DNA from: Lawsonibacter sp.
GTDB lineage: Bacteria > Bacillota > Clostridia > Oscillospirales > Oscillospiraceae
Assembly: GCA_020025455.1 (NCBI GenBank)
Contig: JAHHSC010000020.1
Coordinates: forward strand, 1-17,964
DNA length: 17,964 nucleotides
Reading direction: 5' to 3'
Under the pieces are notes generated by a model that ran no database searches, had not been told where the DNA came from, and was given only the letters and a program-made list of their open reading frames with translations. Each line of letters starts with the position of its first letter. The first letter of the stretch is position 1. This document shows positions 13,344-17,964 of this stretch, in pieces. The position numbers were made by a program, and so were the translations under genes.

Positions 13344-14336
13344 ATGGTGAAATTTATCGAGACCACCGGCCGCACCGAGGAGGACGCCATTCAGGCGGCC
13401 CTGTTCCAGCTGGGCCTGGAGCGGTACGACGTGTCGGTGGAGGTCATTGAGCGTGCCAAGTCCGGATTTCTGGGCTTCGGCTCCAACCCCGCCAAGGTCC
13501 GCGTGAGCTACGAGGACGTGAACGGTGTCGCCAAGCCCATCGGCGGCGACGACTTCAAGATCGACGTCTTTGGTGAGCCCGAGAAGAAGCCAGCGCCGGA
13601 GAAAAAGCCCAAGGCAGAGCCCGAGCGGAAGCCCCGGCCCAAGGCGGAGAAGCCCGCCCCCGCGCCTGCGGCCAAGGAGAAGGCGGAGCAGCCCGCCGAG
13701 CCGGAGGAGGAGACCATCCTCACCGCCAAGCCCGGCTGGGAGGCCAAGCCCCGCCGGGCGCGCGCTGAGCGCCGTCCCCGTCCGGACGAGCAGATCCAGG
13801 CCGGCGACGAGCTGGTCATGCGTCCCACCCCCCGTGCCGCTAAGCCTGTGGATTACACCCCCGCTGCCGAGGACGACGCGAAGGCCGCGCAGATCCGCAG
13901 CTTCCTCACCGGTCTTATGGAGCACCTGGACGTGGAGGCCCAGCCTGAGATTTCGGTCTCCAGCGAGGGCAGCTATCAGGTCATCCTCCAGGGCGAGAAC
14001 CTGGGCGCCATCATCGGCCGCCGGGGCGAGACCCTGGACGCCATCCAGCAGCTGACCAACTACTCGGTCAACCGGGGCCAGGCCAAGCGCACCCGCATCC
14101 ATGTGGATGCCGAGGGCTACCGCGCCAAGCGTGAGGAGTCCCTGCAGCATCTGGCCGTGAAGGTGGCCGGTAAGGTGGTCAAGTATCGCAAGAACATGAC
14201 CCTGGAGCCCATGAACGCCTACGAGCGCCATGTGATCCACACGGCACTTCAGGAGTATCCGGGTGTCACCACCTACTCCACCGGCGTGGAGCCCAACCGC
14301 CGCACCGTGGTGGCCTACGCCCCCGACCAGAAGTAA
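13344..14336 (+). CDS. jag: Jag (KhpB/EloR) RNA-binding protein with Jag-N, KH and R3H domains
   Basis: The 330-residue product has an N-terminal Jag-N domain (1-55, with AKSGFLGFGSNPAKV), a long Pro/Lys/Glu/Ala/Arg-rich linker (about 77-178), a KH domain with the GxxG loop in IIGRRGETLDAIQQLTNY (223-240, GRRG 225-228), and a C-terminal R3H domain with the RxxxH motif in NAYERHVIH (R295, H299) and NRRTVVAY. The family binds RNA with KhpA and in pneumococcus controls cell elongation. AAGGAGGT lies inside the last codons of yidC, and the gap to yidC is 7 bases, so the two are coupled. A strong terminator 23 bases after its stop ends the rpmH-rnpA-yidD-yidC-jag operon. Confidence 0.96.
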   Translation: MVKFIETTGRTEEDAIQAALFQLGLERYDVSVEVIERAKSGFLGFGSNPAKVRVSYEDVNGVAKPIGGDDFKIDVFGEPEKKPAPEKKPKAEPERKPRPKAEKPAPAPAAKEKAEQPAEPEEETILTAKPGWEAKPRRARAERRPRPDEQIQAGDELVMRPTPRAAKPVDYTPAAEDDAKAAQIRSFLTGLMEHLDVEAQPEISVSSEGSYQVILQGENLGAIIGRRGETLDAIQQLTNYSVNRGQAKRTRIHVDAEGYRAKREESLQHLAVKVAGKVVKYRKNMTLEPMNAYERHVIHTALQEYPGVTTYSTGVEPNRRTVVAYAPDQK

Positions 14337-14358
14337 GCCACCCCTTAAGCGCCAAGAT

Positions 14359-14394
14359 AAGCGGCGGGAGAATTGTTCTCCCGCCGCTTTTTTT
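14359..14394 (+). terminator. Rho-independent terminator after jag
   Basis: AAGCGGCGGGAGAA (14359-14372), loop TTG, and TTCTCCCGCCGCTT (14376-14389) form a perfect 14-bp stem, followed by T to 14394 (seven T in a row from 14388). This is a textbook intrinsic terminator closing the rightward rpmH operon. Its T-run overlaps a near-consensus DnaA box. Confidence 0.97.
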
Positions 14395-14422
14395 CCACAC
14401 AATACGCAAGGAATGTGGAGAA
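14391..14422. promoter_or_regulatory. Inverted DnaA box pair upstream of the decarboxylase-holB-ricT block
   Basis: TTTTCCACA (14391-14399) and TGTGGAGAA (14414-14422) each differ from the DnaA box by one base and face each other across 14 bp. The right box continues as TGTGGAGAAAA, the same eleven bases as at 10732-10742. The pair lies between the jag terminator and the next gene. I found no clear promoter hexamers here. DnaA control or an auxiliary origin site is inference. Confidence 0.5.
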
Positions 14423-14481
14423 AACCGGCCTGGGCCAGCCAACCAGCGGTTTGCAAACTGAGAAAGGAGAGGGGAGTTTCA

Positions 14482-15789
14482 ATGCCTACCCCACTATACG
14501 ATACGCTGACGGCTTACGCCGCCCAGCACACCGCCCGATTTCATATGCCGGGCCACAAGGGAAAGACTCTGCCCGCCCCGGAGCTGGCCCCGCTGGCTGC
14601 CATCGACGTGACCGAGATCACCCCCACCGGCAACCTCTTTGAGGAGGGGGAGCCCTTCGACTCCGCCCAGAAGCTGTGGGCCGACCAGTTCGGCTTTGAC
14701 TGCTGTCAGTTCCTTACCGGCGGCTCGACAATGGGCATTTATACCGGTATGACCCTGCTGTGCAATCCCGGCGACAAGGTGCTGGTGGATCGGGCCTGCC
14801 ACCGGGCGGTCTATCATATCCTGGCCCTGCTGGACCTGGAACCTGTTTTTATGGAGCGGCCCTGGAGCACGCAGTACCGCCTGATTTTCCACTTTACGAG
14901 AGAAGATGTGGAAAAAGAACTGGACCTGCACCCGGAGGTGAAGGCGGTGTGCCTCACCTCGCCCACCTACGCGGGCCTGCTGTCCGATGTGCCCGGCATT
15001 GCCGAGGCCTGCCACAAGCGGGGCAAGAAGCTCTTTGTGGACGGGGCCCACGGCGCACACCTGCCGTTTCTGGGACAAAAGCCCTTTGAGGGGGCCGACG
15101 CCGTGGCGGTGTCCGCCCATAAGACCCTGCCCGCCATGGGACAAAGTGCGCTCATCTTTGTCAACGGGGAGGACCACGCCCGGGTGCGCCGGGTGGCCTC
15201 CCTCTACGGCTCCTCCAGCCCCTCCTATCCCATGATGGCCTCGCTGGATCTGGCCCGCCAGTGGCTGTTGGACCACCCCGATGCGTATCAGCACACCGCC
15301 CGGCGGGTGGCACGGCTCCGGGAGCGCTTCCCAAGTCTGGGCGGCGAGCTGCCGCTGGACCCCTGCCGGCTCACCATCTGCGTGAAAAACGGCCCCGATT
15401 TTGCACAAAAGCTAGAAGAGCGTGGGATTTTTGTGGAGATGGAGGACGGCGGACACATCGTCCTCATCTGCACCGCCCAGGATAGCGACGGGGATTTTGA
15501 CCGTCTGGAGCAGGCGCTGGAATCCCTGCGGGACCAGATGGGACCGTGCCAGGCCCTGCCGCCTCCGCCCCTGCCTGCCCGGGCCATGTCCGGCCGGGCG
15601 GCGCTGTTCGCCCCGCAGGAGACCCTGCCGCTGGAGGCCTGTCTGGACCGGGTGGCCGCCTGCCAGCTGGCCCCCTATCCCCCCGGAGTGCCCGTGGTGG
15701 CACCCGGCGAGATCATTTCGAAAAAAGAACTTTCCTATTTGAAACAAATAGGATATAATAAAAAAGATGTACAAGTCGTGCGGGAATAA
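14482..15789 (+). CDS. Orn/Lys/Arg decarboxylase-family PLP enzyme (YaaO-like)
   Basis: The 435-residue product belongs to fold-type I PLP decarboxylases of the Orn/Lys/Arg group. The signature RFHMPGHKGK (19-28) is followed by IDVTEITPTGN (41-51), the cofactor-phosphate region FLTGGSTMGI (77-86), PLP-contacting D188 in FVDGAHGAHLPF, and the PLP-binding lysine K214 in VSAHKTLPAMGQSAL. The C-terminal part has PPGVPVVAPGEII, typical of the short Gram-positive form. The substrate (arginine, lysine or other) cannot be told from sequence. AAAGGAG and GGGGAG precede the ATG at 14482; the frame is open further upstream through the terminator, which I reject. In B. subtilis the homolog yaaO heads the tmk-yaaQ-yaaR-holB-yaaT block; here holB follows directly. 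The last 70 bases are strikingly A/T-rich. Confidence 0.92.
   Translation: MPTPLYDTLTAYAAQHTARFHMPGHKGKTLPAPELAPLAAIDVTEITPTGNLFEEGEPFDSAQKLWADQFGFDCCQFLTGGSTMGIYTGMTLLCNPGDKVLVDRACHRAVYHILALLDLEPVFMERPWSTQYRLIFHFTREDVEKELDLHPEVKAVCLTSPTYAGLLSDVPGIAEACHKRGKKLFVDGAHGAHLPFLGQKPFEGADAVAVSAHKTLPAMGQSALIFVNGEDHARVRRVASLYGSSSPSYPMMASLDLARQWLLDHPDAYQHTARRVARLRERFPSLGGELPLDPCRLTICVKNGPDFAQKLEERGIFVEMEDGGHIVLICTAQDSDGDFDRLEQALESLRDQMGPCQALPPPPLPARAMSGRAALFAPQETLPLEACLDRVAACQLAPYPPGVPVVAPGEIISKKELSYLKQIGYNKKDVQVVRE
15734..15759 (+). promoter_or_regulatory. Palindrome and TATAAT inside the end of the decarboxylase gene
   Basis: CCTATTT-GAAAC-AAATAGG (15734-15752) is a perfect 7-bp inverted repeat, followed after one base by TATAAT (15754-15759). 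Both lie in an A/T-rich island within coding sequence, about 100 bases before holB. No good -35 stands at normal distance (TTTCCT at 15731-15736). This could be an operator-controlled internal promoter for holB-ricT or only chance in A/T-rich codons. Confidence 0.35.
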
Positions 15790-15862
15790 GGACGTTTCCG
15801 CCCGGAAAGGAAGCCTCTGCCCCGACGAGGGAACGGGGAGCAACGGTGCGTAGGAGGTTATG

Positions 15863-16813
15863 ATGGAGCTTTCGGCCCTGGCGGGAAACCCCCGCCTGAA
15901 AGAACAGCTGGCCCAGCGGGCCGCCGGGCGGGGACTAAGCCACGCCTATATCCTGGCCGGGCCTGCAGGCTCCGGCCGTCACACCCTGGCTCGGATTCTC
16001 TGCCAGGCCATGGTGTGTACCGCCCCGCAAGAGCTGCGGCCCTGCGGGCGCTGTCCCCAGTGCCGGAAGGCCGCCGGGGGCACCCACCCCGATGTGATCG
16101 TTGTGGCCGGCCCCGGAGAGGGAAAACCCATTGCCGTGGACCAGATCCGAGCCGTCCGCTCCGATGCCCATATCCGGCCCAACGAGGGGGCGCGGAAGAT
16201 CTATCTGCTGGAACAGGCCGACCAGATGAACGCGTCTGCCCAGAACGCCATGCTGAAGCTGCTGGAGGAGGGACCCGCCTACGCCGCCTTCCTGCTCTGC
16301 GCGGAGAACCCCGGCGGCCTGCTGGAGACCGTCCGCTCCCGCTGTGAGGAGCTGGAGCTCTCCCCCGTGTCCCAGAGCGAGTGCGCCGCCTGGCTGAAGG
16401 GCCGCTTCCCTGATCGGCCGGAGGGAGAGCTCCGGGCCGCCGCCGTGCACTGCCAGGGCATCCTGGGCCGGGCGGTGGAGGAGCTGAACGGGGGAGAGGA
16501 CCGGGCCGCGCGGCTCAGTCAGGCCAACGCGCTGGCCGACGCCCTGGAAACGGGGTCGGAACTGCGGCTTTTCGAGGCCTCCACGGTGCTGGAGCAGGTC
16601 CCAAAGCCCCAGCTGGTCCCCCTGCTGGATGCCCTCACGGAGGAGCTGACCCGCCGCATGGTGCCAAGCACCAACCGGAAGCGGCTTGTGCGGGCGGTGG
16701 ACCTGGTGCGTGAGCTGCGGGCGGGGGCCCTGGTGAACGCCAATCCCGGCCAGCTGGCGGGCTGGCTGTGCGCCGGAATGTTTGTCAATGCCGGGAGCGG
16801 CGGGGAGCGGTGA
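15863..16813 (+). CDS. holB: DNA polymerase III delta prime subunit
   Basis: HolB is the stator of the clamp loader that opens DnaN rings. The 316-residue product has LSHAYILAGPAGSGRHTLA (26-44) with a P-loop whose usual Lys is Arg (R39), four cysteines C52, C61, C64, C67 of the clamp-loader zinc module (RPCGRCPQCRK), a modified Walker B YLLEQADQMN (114-123), NAMLKLLEEGP (128-138) and the SRC motif (159-161) that acts on the neighbouring subunit's ATP site. Two ATGs stand in tandem; AGGAGG ends two bases before the first (15860) and five before the second, so I take the second. The gene lies 73 bases after the decarboxylase and 40 before ricT, probably one operon. DnaX-like gamma/tau is excluded by the missing P-loop Lys. 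Confidence 0.92.
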   Translation: MELSALAGNPRLKEQLAQRAAGRGLSHAYILAGPAGSGRHTLARILCQAMVCTAPQELRPCGRCPQCRKAAGGTHPDVIVVAGPGEGKPIAVDQIRAVRSDAHIRPNEGARKIYLLEQADQMNASAQNAMLKLLEEGPAYAAFLLCAENPGGLLETVRSRCEELELSPVSQSECAAWLKGRFPDRPEGELRAAAVHCQGILGRAVEELNGGEDRAARLSQANALADALETGSELRLFEASTVLEQVPKPQLVPLLDALTEELTRRMVPSTNRKRLVRAVDLVRELRAGALVNANPGQLAGWLCAGMFVNAGSGGER

Positions 16814-16853
16814 AGCTCCGCCCGACCCGTGGAACTAAAGGAGAACATCCAAT

Positions 16854-17964
16854 ATGATCGAGATTATCAGCGTCCGCTTCAAAGAGAGCGGCAAACAATA
16901 TTACTTCAATCCCGAGGGAAGGCAGTTCCAGGTGGGCGACGGGGTCATCGTGGAGACGTCCCGCGGCACCGAGTACGCCCAGTGTGTCCAGGAGAACACC
17001 ATGATCGACGAGATGGAGCTGACCGCACCGCTGCGCCCCGTGGTCCGCGCCGCCACCCCCGAGGACGCGCTGACCCTGGAGAAGAACAAGGAGAAGGAGC
17101 AGAAAGCCTTTGAAATCTGCCAGCAGAAGATCGCCGAGCACGGGCTTGATATGAAGCTGGTGTCCGCCGAGTACAGCTTCGAGGGCAACAAGGTGCTGTT
17201 TTTCTTCACCTCTGACGGCCGTGTGGACTTCCGCAGTCTGGTGAAGGACCTGGCCAGCAGCATCCACGCCCGCATCGAGCTGCGCCAGATCGGCGTGCGT
17301 GACGAGGCCAAAATGCTGGGCGGCCTGGGCATTTGCGGCAGACCCTTCTGCTGCGCTCAGTTCATGGGCGACTTTCAGCCTGTGTCCATCAAGATGGCAA
17401 AGACCCAGAACCTGTCCCTGAACCCCAGCAAGATCTCCGGCACCTGCGGCCGCCTGATGTGCTGCCTGAAATACGAGCAGGAGGCCTATGAGGATCTGGT
17501 GAAGCACGCCCCTAAGCAGGAGTCCTTCGTGGAGACCCCCGACGGGGCGGGAACGGTCACCAATGTGAACCTGCTGCGGCAGACGGTGAACGTGCGGCTG
17601 GATAACGCGCCCGAGACCACCAAGTGCTACCACAACTGCGAGCTGTGTGTGGTCCGCAACGGCAAGGGCAAGCGGCCCGACGGGTATGTGGAACCCCCGC
17701 TGGAGGAGCTGGCCAAGCTGCGCTGCCCGACTGACGAGGCCGATCTGGCGGTGAGTGAGGAGCGCGCCCTGGCCGCAGCGCTGGAGGCCGCCTTCCCGGC
17801 CCGGGAGGAGGAGCCTGCGGATGGCAAGCCCGTGCCCAAAGCCGACGGCGCGGACCAGGCCCCCGCCGAGAAGCGGGAGCGCAGCGAGAACAGCCGCCGT
17901 CGCCGCCGTCGCCCCCGTCCGGAGGGCAGAGAGAAGCGGGAGGAGAACGCCCCCGCCGCGGGCG
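16854..17964 (+). CDS. ricT: RicT/YaaT, PSP1-domain protein of the Y-complex (3' end cut by window edge)
   Basis: The frame is open for 370 codons from ATG 16854 to the right edge; AAAGGAG lies ten bases upstream. The product begins MIEIISVRFKESGKQYYF. The PSP1 core contains GGLGICGRPFCC and KISGTCGRLMCCLKYE, giving cysteines 161, 166, 167, 198, 203 and 204. In B. subtilis RicT forms the RicA-RicF-RicT complex, which carries iron-sulfur clusters and assists RNase Y in mRNA maturation, competence and sporulation. The adjoining MGDFQPVSIKMAKTQNLSLN is nearly the family consensus. Beyond about residue 285 comes a tail not found in the 275-residue B. subtilis protein: Ala/Glu-rich, then RRRRRRPRPEGREKRE (348-363), possibly RNA-binding. 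It sits next to holB as in B. subtilis. Confidence 0.94.
   Translation, partial: MIEIISVRFKESGKQYYFNPEGRQFQVGDGVIVETSRGTEYAQCVQENTMIDEMELTAPLRPVVRAATPEDALTLEKNKEKEQKAFEICQQKIAEHGLDMKLVSAEYSFEGNKVLFFFTSDGRVDFRSLVKDLASSIHARIELRQIGVRDEAKMLGGLGICGRPFCCAQFMGDFQPVSIKMAKTQNLSLNPSKISGTCGRLMCCLKYEQEAYEDLVKHAPKQESFVETPDGAGTVTNVNLLRQTVNVRLDNAPETTKCYHNCELCVVRNGKGKRPDGYVEPPLEELAKLRCPTDEADLAVSEERALAAALEAAFPAREEEPADGKPVPKADGADQAPAEKRERSENSRRRRRRPRPEGREKREENAPAAG

Noticed and set aside
14907..14915. DnaA-box-like TGTGGAAAA inside the decarboxylase gene
   Set aside because: A lone one-mismatch match in coding sequence; a few such hits are expected by chance in 18 kb.
1..17964. Defence system, mobile element, CRISPR array, tRNA or rRNA
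   Set aside because: No transposase, integrase, direct-repeat array, tRNA cloverleaf or rRNA sequence was seen on either strand; the window is core origin-region genes.

Overview
The window is the replication-origin region of a high-GC, low-AT-bias Firmicute. The protein families (RemB/DUF370, YaaA S4 protein, HolB with RicT), the good GGAGG-type ribosome binding sites, and the bidirectional dnaA/rpmH layout point to class Clostridia. The most likely home is the Oscillospirales (Flavonifractor/Oscillibacter-like gut bacteria); this placement is inference from gene content, protein style and GC richness, not from a database comparison.

The left half (1-10448) is transcribed leftward from the origin: dnaA, dnaN, yaaA (S4 RNA-binding), recF, remB, gyrB, a lipoprotein gene, gyrA, and a two-helix membrane protein with a SHOCT-like tail that runs off the left edge. 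The 251-bp dnaA-dnaN gap carries two perfect and several near-perfect DnaA boxes plus a DnaA-trio-like run, in the same order as the unwinding half of Bacillus subtilis oriC. The 600-bp dnaA-rpmH gap holds a dnaA promoter, a perfect-consensus rpmH promoter, weaker DnaA boxes and several inverted repeats.

The right half (11049-17964) is transcribed rightward: rpmH, rnpA, yidD, yidC, jag, then a strong intrinsic terminator. Next come an Orn/Lys/Arg decarboxylase-family gene (yaaO-like), holB (DNA polymerase III delta prime) and ricT (PSP1/YaaT), which runs off the right edge. The last three correspond to the ends of the B. subtilis yaaO-tmk-yaaQ-yaaR-holB-yaaT block, with the middle genes absent, and they stand where mnmE-mnmG-rsmG are usually found.

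Functionally the window joins replication initiation and the sliding clamp, DNA supercoiling, recombinational repair, RNase P and ribosome assembly, membrane protein insertion, and the RicT RNA-processing factor. I see no mobile element, CRISPR array, tRNA, rRNA, toxin-antitoxin or defence system. The items most worth a second look are the lipoprotein between gyrB and gyrA, a repeated inverted DnaA-box module with identical 14-bp spacing at two sites, the condensed yaaO-holB-ricT block, atypical residues in GyrA (fluoroquinolone region and GyrA-box), and a set of short perfect palindromes in the intergenic leaders.
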